From positions 335,582 through 399,581 of the forward strand of contig NZ_PTPZ01000002.1 of the NCBI RefSeq assembly GCF_002943105.1: a stretch of DNA of 64,000 bases, given 5' to 3'. This stretch comes from Cloacibacterium normanense. GTDB lineage: Bacteria > Bacteroidota > Bacteroidia > Flavobacteriales > Weeksellaceae. The position numbers and the translations under genes are program-made. The notes under the pieces are model-generated. The model was given only the letters and a program-made list of their open reading frames with translations, was not told the origin of the DNA and ran no database searches. Positions within the stretch are counted from its first letter, which is position 1. The number at the start of each line of letters is the position of its first letter. Positions 22,233-32,230 of this stretch are shown here, piece by piece.

Positions 22233-25025
22233 ATGAACATGAATATTAAAAAAGGGTTAGGACTCATAGCAGTTCTTTATTTTACCTCAAGTTTTCAGGC
22301 TCAAATTAAAAGCGATTCTTCAGCTATAAAAGAGAAGAAAATAGATGAGGTGGTTCTGATTGGTTATGGTGGTATTAAAAAACAAAACCTAACGAGTGCT
22401 ATTTCTACACTTAAATCAGATGCTTTTGATAATCGACCAATTTACAATGTTGGTCAAGCATTACAAGGAAGTGTAGCTGGTGTTACTGTAGTGCAAGCTT
22501 CTGGTAAGCCAGGCGTTTCAATTGATGTGAAAATTAGAGGTAATAATTCTATTTCTTCTGGTGTAAATCCTTTGTACGTAGTAGATGGTATTCAGACTTT
22601 TGATATCAGTGGACTCAATACTGATGATATTGTAAGTATGACGATTTTAAAAGATGCAACCTCTACAGCAATTTATGGTATTAATGGCTCTGGAGGTGTA
22701 GTTATTGTGACTACTAAAAGAGGTAAAGGGGGTAAGCCTCAATTAAATTTTAATGCTTACTGGGGAGTTTCTAAATCTGTAGATAATATTGATGTATTAA
22801 ATATGGATCAATATAAAACATTAATGAATGAAATTAATCCAGCTTTCTTAAATACGATCAATAACCCTCGTTATCAGGGAATTAATACTAATTGGAGAGA
22901 CGAAATTTTCAGAACAGGATTTGATCAAAATTATAACGTAAATTATTCATTTGGAAATGATAAAGTTAGAGCTTATACGGCTTTAGGATATCAAGGTATT
23001 GCAGGAATTATAGAACCAGCCCAGTTTGATAGGGTTTCAGCAAAAGTTAATCTAGATGCAAATATTGCTAAATGGCTTAAATTAAATGCAAGTTTAAATT
23101 ACATCAACACTAAACTTAATAATACTAATGATAATGCAGGTGTTGCAAGAGGAGGTGTGGTATTAAGTACATTAAATACCCCTGCGTTTTTACCAATTTA
23201 TGGTAGCCAAGTAAATTTTATTAATTCAGACGCTACAGTATATGATCAAACAACTGGAGAGGTAAAAGATGGTTATAAGCCAGGGCAGTTTGCACCGAAC
23301 CCATTCCAATCAGGTTGGGAAAATCCAGTAGCTTTCCAATCAAGAAAAAATCTTACTAATACTCAGCGTTTTTTAAGTAATTTAGGATTAGAAGTTACAT
23401 TAGCTAAAAATTTAACATGGAAACCACAAGTTTCTTATGACATAATAGATAGTGTAAACGACCAATTTATTGATAACTATTCCTCAGTATACGGAAGACA
23501 AGAGAAAGGTTTAGGAGGTGAATATAACTATCTATATAAAGATCTTAATATAGAAAACACTTTAAACTATAAACTGAAACATGAGGCTCATGATTTAGAT
23601 TTATTAGCAGGTTTACAAGTTCACGAAAGAAATACAGAAAATCATAATTATACAGGGAATGTTTTCCCAGCTGGAACTACAGATTTTAATTATGATTTAG
23701 CAACCTACCAACATGAGGTTTTACAAAAAGAACAATTAAGAGAAGTTTCTTATTTTGGTAGAGCAATTTATACTTTCGAAAATAAATATACCGTCATGGG
23801 AGTATTTAGATATAATGGTAGTTCTGCATTAGCTCCTGGAAACAAATGGGGATTCTTCCCAGGTGTATCTGCTGCTTGGACTATATCTAATGAGAACTTC
23901 CTAAAAGATAATCCCACTATTTCTGAGTTAAAATTAAGAGGAGGCTGGGGTAAAACAGGTAACGCTTCTGGAATTCCTACTTACTCACACTTTAACTTAG
24001 AGCGTCTTACAGAACTTGGTCCTAATGGAACTTGGTATACCCATCAGTGGGATAGCAGTGATTTAGGATGGGAAGTAACTACGGATACCAACTTTGGGGT
24101 AGACTTAGGATTAATGAACAACAGAATTAAGTTAACTGCTGATGTATATCAAAGAAAGACAGATGATTTAATTTTACCAATTGGAATGGGTAGCTTAGGG
24201 AATATCCTTAAAAACGTAGGTTCTATGGAGAATAAAGGGGTAGAATTTAGTATAAATACAGTTAACTTCAAAAGAGAGGATTTTTCATGGAATAGCGGAT
24301 TAAATATTTCATTTACTAAAAACAAAATACTTAGCATGAATTACATGCCTACAATTGATAATGCATTTATAGAAACCGTTGGAGGCTATTTAGTAAGATT
24401 TTCTGCAGAACAGCAAATAAGTTCTTTCTTTGGTTATCAATTTGATAAGGTAGACCCTACAACTGGTGATGTTCTTTACAAAGACCTTAACGGTAATGGA
24501 TATTTTGATACTGGTGATAGAACTTTTATTGGAAATCCAACTCCAGACTACACTTTAGGATTTACTAATAACTTTAAATATAAAAATTGGTATTTAGATG
24601 TATTAGTTACTGCTTCTCAAGGAAATGATGTTTACAATGCAACAAGATTTGATTTAGAGTTAATGAATGATTTCAAAAACCAATCTACAGTAGTTCTTGA
24701 TAGATGGACTACTGCAGGTCAAATTACAAACATTCCTAAAGCAAATACCTCTACCGCAATGTATATTTCTGACCGTTTCGTAGAAGATGGATCATTTGTA
24801 AAACTTAAAAATGTAACCTTAGGTTATAATTTCAATAATCCTTTCAAAGGAGTGAGTAAACTAAATGTTTATTTAACTGGACAAAATTTATACACTTGGA
24901 CTGACTATACAGGATTTGATCCAGAAGTTAATGCTTTTAATACTACAAATGGAGTGTTTGGTATAGACTATGGAACATACCCACAAGTAAGAACTGTTAT
25001 TTTAGGTCTTAAAGCTAATTTTTAA
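22233..25025 (+). CDS. SusC/RagA-type TonB-dependent outer-membrane transporter
   Basis: 930 residues from ATG 22233; the frame extends to a TTG at 22203. A signal peptide (MNIKKGLGLIAVLYFTSSFQAQ) is followed almost directly by the plug domain (DEVVLIGYGGIKKQNLTSAIS, LYVVDGIQTFDISGLNTDDIVSMTILKDATSTAIYGINGSGGVVIVTTKRG), then a 22-strand barrel with SusC-type features ending in V-I-L-G-L-K-A-N-F. The carboxypeptidase-like N-terminal domain common in SusC proteins is absent. With the SusD downstream it imports glycan oligomers, here probably beta-glucan. Confidence 0.96.
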   Translation: MNMNIKKGLGLIAVLYFTSSFQAQIKSDSSAIKEKKIDEVVLIGYGGIKKQNLTSAISTLKSDAFDNRPIYNVGQALQGSVAGVTVVQASGKPGVSIDVKIRGNNSISSGVNPLYVVDGIQTFDISGLNTDDIVSMTILKDATSTAIYGINGSGGVVIVTTKRGKGGKPQLNFNAYWGVSKSVDNIDVLNMDQYKTLMNEINPAFLNTINNPRYQGINTNWRDEIFRTGFDQNYNVNYSFGNDKVRAYTALGYQGIAGIIEPAQFDRVSAKVNLDANIAKWLKLNASLNYINTKLNNTNDNAGVARGGVVLSTLNTPAFLPIYGSQVNFINSDATVYDQTTGEVKDGYKPGQFAPNPFQSGWENPVAFQSRKNLTNTQRFLSNLGLEVTLAKNLTWKPQVSYDIIDSVNDQFIDNYSSVYGRQEKGLGGEYNYLYKDLNIENTLNYKLKHEAHDLDLLAGLQVHERNTENHNYTGNVFPAGTTDFNYDLATYQHEVLQKEQLREVSYFGRAIYTFENKYTVMGVFRYNGSSALAPGNKWGFFPGVSAAWTISNENFLKDNPTISELKLRGGWGKTGNASGIPTYSHFNLERLTELGPNGTWYTHQWDSSDLGWEVTTDTNFGVDLGLMNNRIKLTADVYQRKTDDLILPIGMGSLGNILKNVGSMENKGVEFSINTVNFKREDFSWNSGLNISFTKNKILSMNYMPTIDNAFIETVGGYLVRFSAEQQISSFFGYQFDKVDPTTGDVLYKDLNGNGYFDTGDRTFIGNPTPDYTLGFTNNFKYKNWYLDVLVTASQGNDVYNATRFDLELMNDFKNQSTVVLDRWTTAGQITNIPKANTSTAMYISDRFVEDGSFVKLKNVTLGYNFNNPFKGVSKLNVYLTGQNLYTWTDYTGFDPEVNAFNTTNGVFGIDYGTYPQVRTVILGLKANF

Positions 25026-25044
25026 TTAACACATCATCACGATT

Positions 25045-26496
25045 ATGAAACTTAATAAAACATTTTTTTATATATTATTAGGCTCAATGCTGACTGCTAG
25101 TACAGTATCTTGCTCAGATTATTTAGATACCGAGCCTATTACAGATAGAGCAGTTCCTCTTTCTGATACACCATATACTAAAGCTTCCGAAGCAGAAGAC
25201 TTAATGACTGCATTATATTCGGATTTTGGAAATGAGTATTGGCAATTAGATTACTTTTTTAATGGAGATGCTCAAGCAGATACTGCATATACAGGAGGTG
25301 ACAATCCACAAAACATGCAACAAGGTGAATACCGTATCATCGCAACAAATACAAACGTAGCAAGAGATTGGAAATATCTTTACGGTTTTATCAATAACTG
25401 TAATAAAGTTTTAAATTATGTAGATAACATTGCAGATCCTGCACTGACTAGTGCAAGAAAAAATGAAATGAAGTCTGAAGCGGCTATTTTAAGAGCTTTA
25501 TATTATTTTCATGCGGTACAATTATGGGGAGATGTTCCTTTAGTTACTAAAGCAGTTATAGGAGTGAATTCAGAAAACTTTGAAGAAGTATACAGCCAAG
25601 TATATCCTAAAAGAGCAACAACCGCTGAAATATACACTCAAATTATTACAGATTTAGAAGGAGCTCTAGCTAGTGCACCAAGTGCATCAAATAAATTCAA
25701 AGCCAACAAAGGTTTTGCATTGGCATTATTAGCAAAAGTAAATGCAACTAAACCATCTCCTGATTATACTAAAGTAGTTTCTTACACGGATCAATTAATG
25801 ACTCTAGGCTATAGCTTAGTTCCTACTTATGATCACTTGTTTGATGGATCTCATGAAGCAAATGCAGAATCTATTTTTGAAGCAAATGGAAACGGTGGAA
25901 ACGTTTGGGCTTGGGGAACTTTCATGTTTGTGGGAAATGATTGGAAAAAATTTAATACACCTTCTAATGATGTTGTAAAATCTTTTGATGATGAGGGAGA
26001 TGTAATTAGAAAGCAATCTTCTGTAACTTTTGATAATGTAGGTTGGGCGGATAACTATTGGCCAAGTAGCCATTATCCTTTCATGAACAAAATGAGATTA
26101 ACAGATGGTAATCAAAATTTTTATGTTGCCAGATATGCAGATTTGCTGTTAATTAGAGCAGAAGCAAAAGTAAATCTAGGAGATTATATAGGTGCTGCAG
26201 CGTTGGTAAATCAAGTAAGAGCTAGAGTAAATTTGCCAAATATAACAATTTCTAGTAAAGAAGATGGTATTAATAAAATCTTAAAAGAAAGAAAATTAGA
26301 ACTTGCTTTTGAAGGAGAACGTTGGTTTGATCTTAAGAGAACTGGCAAAGCTGTAGAAATTCTTAGCAATAGAAAAGATGGAAATGGAAATGTTATAAGT
26401 TTTGCAAAAAATATTAATCAAAATCGTTTATTATGGCCTATTCCTCAATCTCAGATTGATAATAATCCTAATTTAACTCAAAACGCTGGTTATTAA
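25045..26496 (+). CDS. SusD/RagB-type surface glycan-binding lipoprotein
   Basis: 483 residues. A lipoprotein signal ends with V-S-C-S-D-Y-L-D-T-E-P, the typical SusD start. The family helical TPR-like core is visible, with A-I-L-R-A-L-Y-Y-F-H-A-V-Q-L-W-G-D-V-P-L and, near the end, L-L-I-R-A-E-A-K-V-N-L, L-K-E-R-K-L-E-L-A-F-E-G-E-R-W-F-D-L-K-R-T and L-W-P-I-P. It forms the lid of the SusC transporter and captures oligosaccharides at the cell surface. It starts 19 bp after susC. Confidence 0.96.
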   Translation: MKLNKTFFYILLGSMLTASTVSCSDYLDTEPITDRAVPLSDTPYTKASEAEDLMTALYSDFGNEYWQLDYFFNGDAQADTAYTGGDNPQNMQQGEYRIIATNTNVARDWKYLYGFINNCNKVLNYVDNIADPALTSARKNEMKSEAAILRALYYFHAVQLWGDVPLVTKAVIGVNSENFEEVYSQVYPKRATTAEIYTQIITDLEGALASAPSASNKFKANKGFALALLAKVNATKPSPDYTKVVSYTDQLMTLGYSLVPTYDHLFDGSHEANAESIFEANGNGGNVWAWGTFMFVGNDWKKFNTPSNDVVKSFDDEGDVIRKQSSVTFDNVGWADNYWPSSHYPFMNKMRLTDGNQNFYVARYADLLLIRAEAKVNLGDYIGAAALVNQVRARVNLPNITISSKEDGINKILKERKLELAFEGERWFDLKRTGKAVEILSNRKDGNGNVISFAKNINQNRLLWPIPQSQIDNNPNLTQNAGY

Positions 26497-26540
26497 TCTT
26501 ATATCAAATTAGAATTTATATAACCTTATTCTAAAAAAAT

Positions 26541-26572
26541 TGCTGCGCATATTATCGTGCAGCAGTTTTTTT
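26541..26572 (+). terminator. Hairpin between susD and the first GH30 gene
   Basis: TGCTGC (26541-26546) and GCAGCA (26559-26564), followed by G and seven T. This is probably a partial terminator that lowers enzyme expression relative to susCD. Confidence 0.6.
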
Positions 26573-26592
26573 GAATATCAAAAATAAATGTT

Positions 26593-28005
26593 ATGGTTCT
26601 AAAAAAAATGATCCCCGCCTTAGTTTTAGGCTCTATAGCTTCTCTTATCTCATGTAATTCTTTTACAAAAATAGAAGCTCCAAAAACAATAGAATATTGG
26701 CAAACGAATGCTGATGAAACTTTAAAACTTCAAAAACAAAACAATCTTGTTTTTGATAATCCACAAAATAATTTCCAAAACATTCTCATCAATCCTTCAG
26801 AAAAATTCCAAACTGTAGATGGTTTTGGGTATACTCTTACCGGAGGAAGCGTAGAGGTAATCAATCAATTATCTCCAGCGAAGAAAAAAGAACTTCTTCA
26901 AGATATTTTCGGAAAATCAGAACAATCCATAGGTGTAAGTTATCTTAGATTAAGCATTGGTGCATCAGACCTTAACAGTTCTGTCTTTTCTTATGATGAT
27001 GTTCCCGCAGGTCAAACAGACGAAGACCTGAGCGAATTCAGCTTAGCTAAAGACCAACCAGTGATTGATATGTTAAAAGAAATTTTAGCCATTAATCCAG
27101 ATATTAAAATTATTGGCGCACCTTGGTCACCACCTATTTGGATGAAGGACAACGGAAAAAGCATAGGAGGAAGCCTGAAAACTGAATATTATCAAGTTTA
27201 TGCAGAATATTTCGTGAAATATATTCAGGAAATGAAGAAAAATGGAATCACCATTGATGCCATTACTCCTCAAAACGAACCATTGCATCCTGGGAACAAC
27301 CCTAGTATGTATATGACTGCAGAACAACAAAGAGATTTCATAAAAAACAATTTAGGTCCTGCTTTTAGAGCAGCCAATATTGCTACAAAAATAGTGTTGT
27401 ATGACCATAATTGCGATAAACCAGAATATCCTATTACCATTCTCCAAGACCCAGAAGCTGCACAATATGTAGACGGATCAGCGTTTCACCTTTATGCAGG
27501 AGATGTTTCAGCTCTTGGTGTTGTAAAGAACGCTTTTCCAAATAAAAATCTGTATTTCACAGAACAATGGACGGGTTCTACAGGAACTTTTGCAGGAGAT
27601 TTTATTTGGCACACCAAAAATGTAATCATAGGAACGATGAGAAATTGGAGCAAAATTGCATTAGAATGGAATTTAGCAAATGACGCACAATTCCAACCTT
27701 TTACTCCAGGAGGTTGTACTCAATGTAAAGGAGCAATCACTATCAATTCCTCTGATTCTTACACTAAAAATGTAGCGTATTATATTATTGCTCACGCTTC
27801 TAAATTTGTACCTCAAAATTCACAAAGAATAGGTTCTACACAAGCAGGAAATTTAAGTACATTAGCGTTTAAAACGCCAGAAGGCAAAATAGCTTTAATC
27901 GTTTTAAACGAAGGAGCAGAAGTTGAAAATTTTAATATTACCTTTGATGGTAAATCTGTAGCAACTTCATTACCATCTAATTCAGTGGCTACCTACACTT
28001 TTTAA
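26593..28005 (+). CDS. GH30 family glycosidase (lipoprotein), copy 1
   Basis: 470 residues. A lipoprotein signal (L-I-S-C) is followed by a (beta/alpha)8 catalytic domain: V-D-G-F-G-Y-T-L-T-G-G-S near the start, W-S-P-P-I-W-M-K, acid/base E229 in Q-N-E-P and nucleophile E324 in F-T-E-Q-W. A C-terminal beta domain ends with N-S-V-A-T-Y-T-F. These features match GH30 enzymes; with the neighbouring genes, an endo- or exo-beta-1,6-glucanase activity is the best guess. It is most similar within the window to the 34148-35590 gene. The surface or periplasmic location follows from the lipobox. Confidence 0.92.
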   Translation: MVLKKMIPALVLGSIASLISCNSFTKIEAPKTIEYWQTNADETLKLQKQNNLVFDNPQNNFQNILINPSEKFQTVDGFGYTLTGGSVEVINQLSPAKKKELLQDIFGKSEQSIGVSYLRLSIGASDLNSSVFSYDDVPAGQTDEDLSEFSLAKDQPVIDMLKEILAINPDIKIIGAPWSPPIWMKDNGKSIGGSLKTEYYQVYAEYFVKYIQEMKKNGITIDAITPQNEPLHPGNNPSMYMTAEQQRDFIKNNLGPAFRAANIATKIVLYDHNCDKPEYPITILQDPEAAQYVDGSAFHLYAGDVSALGVVKNAFPNKNLYFTEQWTGSTGTFAGDFIWHTKNVIIGTMRNWSKIALEWNLANDAQFQPFTPGGCTQCKGAITINSSDSYTKNVAYYIIAHASKFVPQNSQRIGSTQAGNLSTLAFKTPEGKIALIVLNEGAEVENFNITFDGKSVATSLPSNSVATYTF

Positions 28006-28016
28006 AAATAAAATTT

Positions 28017-30236
28017 ATGAAAAAAATATTTCTTTCAATTTTTTTAGCAGGATTGGGAATAAATATTTCTGCACAGAAATCAATCGACCAAAAAGTTACA
28101 GAGCTGATGGCGAAAATGACTTTGGAAGAAAAAATAGGACAGCTTAATCAATACAATGATGATATTACAGCAACCGGTCCTATTACGAAAGATGCGGACA
28201 AAGCAGGTCAAGTTCGTGCAGGGAAACTAGGCTCTATTTTAAATGCTGTAGGTACTAAAAACACTAAAAACTGGCAAGACCAAGCCATGCAATCTCGTCT
28301 TAAAATTCCTTTACTTTTTGGGCAAGATGTTATTCATGGTTTTAGAACTACTTTTCCTATTCCATTAGGCGAAACCGCTACTTGGGATATGAATTTAATT
28401 GAGAAATCTGCTAGAATTGCAGCCATTGAAGCTTCAGCCTATGGAATTCATTGGACTTTTGCACCAATGGTAGATATAGGAAGAGATCCAAGATGGGGAC
28501 GTGTAATGGAAGGAGCTGGTGAAGACACCTATTTAGGAATATTAGTAGGAAAAGCTAGAGTAAAAGGTTTCCAAGGAAATGGCTTAGGAAATAAAGATGC
28601 AGTAATGGCTTGCGCTAAACATTTTGCAGCTTATGGAGCTGCTGTTGGCGGAAGAGATTACAATTCTGTAGATATGAGCCTTAGACAGTTGCACGAAACG
28701 TATTTGCCACCTTTCAAAGCGGTGTCTGACATAGGAGTAGCTACTTTTATGAATTCTTTTAATGATATCAACGGGATTCCTGCCACTGGAAATAAATACA
28801 TCCAAAGAGACTTATTAAAAGGCGCTTGGAATTTCCAAGGATTTGTGGTTTCTGACTGGGGAAGCATTGGCGAAATGATTCCTCATGGCTTTGCAAAAGA
28901 CAATAAAGATGCTGCTCTGAAAGCAATTATCGCGGGAAGTGATATGGATATGGAAAGCCGTTCTTACACTAATCATTTAGCAGAATTGGTAAAAGAAGGA
29001 AAAGTAGATATTCAATTAATAGATGATGCGGTTCGCAGAATTTTGACTAAAAAATATGAACTTGGACTTTTTGATGACCCTTATCGTTTCATCAATGAAA
29101 AGAGAGAAAAAGAACAAGCCAATAATCCAGAACACAGAAAATTTGCTAGAGAAATTGGTTCAAAAAGTATTGTTTTACTAAAAAATGAAAATCAATTATT
29201 ACCACTTTCCCCTACCACTAAAAAAGTGGCCATTATTGGTCCATTTGCGAAAGCTACAGTAGAAAATCACGGCTTCTGGTCTATCGCTTTTCCAGATGAT
29301 AGTCAAAGAATTGTAACTCAGTTTGACGGAATTAAAGCTCAGCTTGATAAAAATTCAGAATTGCTTTATGCTAAAGGTTGTAACGCAAATGACAATGATA
29401 AATCTCTATTTGCAGAAGCGGTAGAAACAGCCAAGAAAGCAGACGTAGTGATTATGACTTTAGGCGAAGGCCATGCAATGAGCGGCGAAGCAAAAAGCAG
29501 AAGCAATATCCATTTTTCTGGAGTTCAGGAAGATTTATTGAAAGAAATTGCCAAAACAGGAAAACCAATTATTTTAATGATTAATGCCGGTCGTCCTTTG
29601 GTTTTTGATTGGGCTTCAGAAAACATTCCTACCATTGTTTACACTTGGTGGTTAGGTACAGAAGCTGGAAATTCTATTGCAGATGTACTTTTCGGGAAAA
29701 TAAATCCTGGAGGTAAATTGCCAATGACTTTTCCTAGAAATGAAGGTCAAATTCCGATTTATTACAACTATTATAACACAGGAAGACCTGCAAAAAATAA
29801 CACCGATAGAAACTATGTTTCTGCATACATCGATTTGGATAACGACCCAGCTTATCCATTTGGTTTCGGCTTGAGTTATACCACTTTCAAATATTCAGAC
29901 TTTAATCTAAGTTTAACTGAATTAAAAGGAAATCTAACACTTAATGCTTCAATAAAAGTTACCAATTCTGGAAATTATGACGGAGAAGAGGTGGTACAAT
30001 TGTACATCAGAGATTTAGTAGGAAAAGTAGTTCGTCCTGTAAAAGAACTGAAAGGTTTTCAAAAAATATTCTTGAAAAAAGGAGAAAGCAAAACCGTTTC
30101 TTTTAACATTACACCAGAAGATTTAAAATTCTATGATGATGAACTCAATTTCGATTGGGAATCAGGAGAATTTGACATCATGATAGGAACCAATTCTGCT
30201 CAGGTACAAACCAAAAGAGTAAATTGGGAAAAATAA
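28017..30236 (+). CDS. bglX: GH3 family beta-glucosidase
   Basis: 739 residues with a signal peptide (MKKIFLSIFLAGLGINISAQ). The GH3 catalytic domain has the nucleophile D280 in V-V-S-D-W-G, and earlier K-H-F-A and R-D-x-R-W-G-R blocks. The second alpha/beta domain (V-A-I-I-G-P-F-A) and a C-terminal fibronectin type III-like domain (GEEVVQLYIRD) complete the BglX layout. It should release glucose from gluco-oligosaccharides in the periplasm. It follows the first GH30 gene by 11 bp and belongs to the same operon. Confidence 0.95.
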   Translation: MKKIFLSIFLAGLGINISAQKSIDQKVTELMAKMTLEEKIGQLNQYNDDITATGPITKDADKAGQVRAGKLGSILNAVGTKNTKNWQDQAMQSRLKIPLLFGQDVIHGFRTTFPIPLGETATWDMNLIEKSARIAAIEASAYGIHWTFAPMVDIGRDPRWGRVMEGAGEDTYLGILVGKARVKGFQGNGLGNKDAVMACAKHFAAYGAAVGGRDYNSVDMSLRQLHETYLPPFKAVSDIGVATFMNSFNDINGIPATGNKYIQRDLLKGAWNFQGFVVSDWGSIGEMIPHGFAKDNKDAALKAIIAGSDMDMESRSYTNHLAELVKEGKVDIQLIDDAVRRILTKKYELGLFDDPYRFINEKREKEQANNPEHRKFAREIGSKSIVLLKNENQLLPLSPTTKKVAIIGPFAKATVENHGFWSIAFPDDSQRIVTQFDGIKAQLDKNSELLYAKGCNANDNDKSLFAEAVETAKKADVVIMTLGEGHAMSGEAKSRSNIHFSGVQEDLLKEIAKTGKPIILMINAGRPLVFDWASENIPTIVYTWWLGTEAGNSIADVLFGKINPGGKLPMTFPRNEGQIPIYYNYYNTGRPAKNNTDRNYVSAYIDLDNDPAYPFGFGLSYTTFKYSDFNLSLTELKGNLTLNASIKVTNSGNYDGEEVVQLYIRDLVGKVVRPVKELKGFQKIFLKKGESKTVSFNITPEDLKFYDDELNFDWESGEFDIMIGTNSAQVQTKRVNWEK

Positions 30237-30286
30237 CATCCTTAAAAAATTAACCTTATAAGAAATAAATCTTAAAGGGAATTAAA

Positions 30287-32209
30287 ATGAAAAAATCAAT
30301 CAGCGTATTCTTATTATTGACCATTCAATTATTGATGGCAAATGTTTCTTTACCATATATTTTCTCAGACAATATGGTGTTGCAGAGAAATTCTAAAATT
30401 CCAGTTTGGGGTTTTGCATCACCTCATGAAAAAGTGTCGGTAAATTTTAAAAATCAAACCCAATCCACTGTTGCTGACCAAAATGGCAATTGGAAAGTAA
30501 ATTTAGACCAAGAAAAAGAAGGTGGTCCTTTTACATTGACGATTAAAGGAAATAATGAAATTGTTTTCAAAAATGTTTTGGTAGGAGATGTTTGGTTATG
30601 TAGTGGACAAAGCAATATGGAGTGGGCGCTTTCGTCTTCTGAAGGCTATAAAGAGGAATTAAATCAAAAAGAGTTTCCGCTCATTAGACATATTAAAATT
30701 GAGAGAAAAATAAATTCTTTGCCTCAAAATAACCTTGCGAAAACAGAATGGAATGTTGCGAATGCTTCCACTATTGGAGATTTTTCTGCAGTAGCCTATT
30801 TTTTTGCTAAAAAAATGTATCACGACAGACAAGTTCCTATAGGAATCATTAATTCTTCTTGGGGCGGAACTGTAATCGAAGCGTGGATTCCTAAAAACGC
30901 ATTCGAGCAATCGCCTTATTTCAAAGAAATGATTGCCAATATGCCACAAATAGACATAGAAAGTCTTCAACAGAAAAATTTCGAGGCTAAAACTGCTTTT
31001 TTTGAGAAAAAACTGAACGCTAAAATTGCAGATTTTAATCGAGAACAATTCTTGAGTGCAGAGTATAACGCTTCTGTTTTAAAAGATTTATATGTTCCAA
31101 AAGCTTGGGAACAACAAGGTTTCGAAGGTTTAGACGGAGTAGCTTGGGTTAGAAAAACCATTGTTCTCTCAGACGAAGATCTTGCCGGAAATGCGGTGCT
31201 GTATTTAGGGAAAATTGATGACGAAGACCTTACTTATTTTAATGGAAAATTAGTAGGGCAAATGAAACAATGGTCAGATGATAGAATTTATAACATTCCG
31301 AAAGAAATTTTAAAGAAAGGAGAGAATATTATTGCAGTAAAGGTTAATGACACTGGTGGTGGCGGTGGTTTGTGGAGTAATGATGATGAGGTGAAATTAG
31401 TCACCGCTCAAAAAAGTATTCCATTGGCAGGAAATTGGAAATTTGCTGTAGAAAAAATTTATGCAGCCATCAATCAAAATGAATTTCCTTCTTTGATTTA
31501 CAATGCCATGATTCACCCGATTGAGGATTTCAAAATCTCGGGAATGCTCTGGTACCAAGGAGAATCAAATGCAGAGAGAGCTTATGAATATAACCAAAGT
31601 TTCCCATTATTGATTAACAGTTGGAGACAGAAATTTGGAGAAAACTTACCTTTTTATTTCGTTCAATTAGCCACTTTTAATACTAAAGGAGACAGTAATG
31701 AAGGTTGCGATTGGTGTGAAGTACGAGATGCTCAACTGAATACTACCAAAATGAAAAACACAGGAATGGTAGTAACTACCGACGTTGGAAATCCGAATGA
31801 TATTCACCCAAGAAATAAAAAAACAGTAGGTGAAAGATTGGCTAATTTAGCATTGAATAATGGTCTGAAAAGCCCAATTTATCAAAAATCAACGGTAAAA
31901 GGAAATAAAATTACCATCAGCTTTAATACGAAGGAAAAATTAGTTTCTAAAAATAATGAAATCTTAAAAGGTTTTGAAATTGCAGGAAATGATCAAAAAT
32001 TCTATCCAGCAAAAGCAGAAATTAAGAAAAATAAAATTGTAGTTACATGCGAAAAGGTAAGCAATCCCGTTGCTGTAAGATATGGCTGGAAAGGAGATGA
32101 CTCAGAAATTAATCTTTTCACCGAAAAAGGATTACCTATAGCGCCTTTTAGAACAGATTCTTTCAAACTTTCTACAGAAAACAAAAAATATCAGTTCGAG
32201 TTAAAATAA
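30287..32209 (+). CDS. Sialate O-acetylesterase family (SGNH) esterase
   Basis: 640 residues with a signal peptide. The N-terminal part (F-S-D-N-M-V-L-Q-R) and the catalytic block G-D-V-W-L-C-S-G-Q-S-N-M are those of the sialate O-acetylesterase family, with the Ser in G-Q-S-N. The His/Asp partner block is probably D-I-H-P-R-N-K. An insertion at about 260-390 looks like a jelly-roll domain (AWVRKTIVLSD, YLGKIDDEDLTYFNG). In a beta-glucan locus it probably removes acetyl groups from the polysaccharide rather than from sialic acid. No other sialic-acid gene is present. Confidence 0.85.
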   Translation: MKKSISVFLLLTIQLLMANVSLPYIFSDNMVLQRNSKIPVWGFASPHEKVSVNFKNQTQSTVADQNGNWKVNLDQEKEGGPFTLTIKGNNEIVFKNVLVGDVWLCSGQSNMEWALSSSEGYKEELNQKEFPLIRHIKIERKINSLPQNNLAKTEWNVANASTIGDFSAVAYFFAKKMYHDRQVPIGIINSSWGGTVIEAWIPKNAFEQSPYFKEMIANMPQIDIESLQQKNFEAKTAFFEKKLNAKIADFNREQFLSAEYNASVLKDLYVPKAWEQQGFEGLDGVAWVRKTIVLSDEDLAGNAVLYLGKIDDEDLTYFNGKLVGQMKQWSDDRIYNIPKEILKKGENIIAVKVNDTGGGGGLWSNDDEVKLVTAQKSIPLAGNWKFAVEKIYAAINQNEFPSLIYNAMIHPIEDFKISGMLWYQGESNAERAYEYNQSFPLLINSWRQKFGENLPFYFVQLATFNTKGDSNEGCDWCEVRDAQLNTTKMKNTGMVVTTDVGNPNDIHPRNKKTVGERLANLALNNGLKSPIYQKSTVKGNKITISFNTKEKLVSKNNEILKGFEIAGNDQKFYPAKAEIKKNKIVVTCEKVSNPVAVRYGWKGDDSEINLFTEKGLPIAPFRTDSFKLSTENKKYQFELK

Positions 32210-32230
32210 TTTTCATCAAGAATTAAAAAT

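Noticed and set aside
30659-31048. A 129-residue minus-strand frame within the SGNH esterase gene
   Set aside because: It is fully inside a well-supported gene on the other strand and shows no motif.
30287-32209. Sialic-acid use as the role of the SGNH esterase
   Set aside because: No sialidase, sialic acid lyase or transporter is nearby; the context is beta-glucan breakdown.
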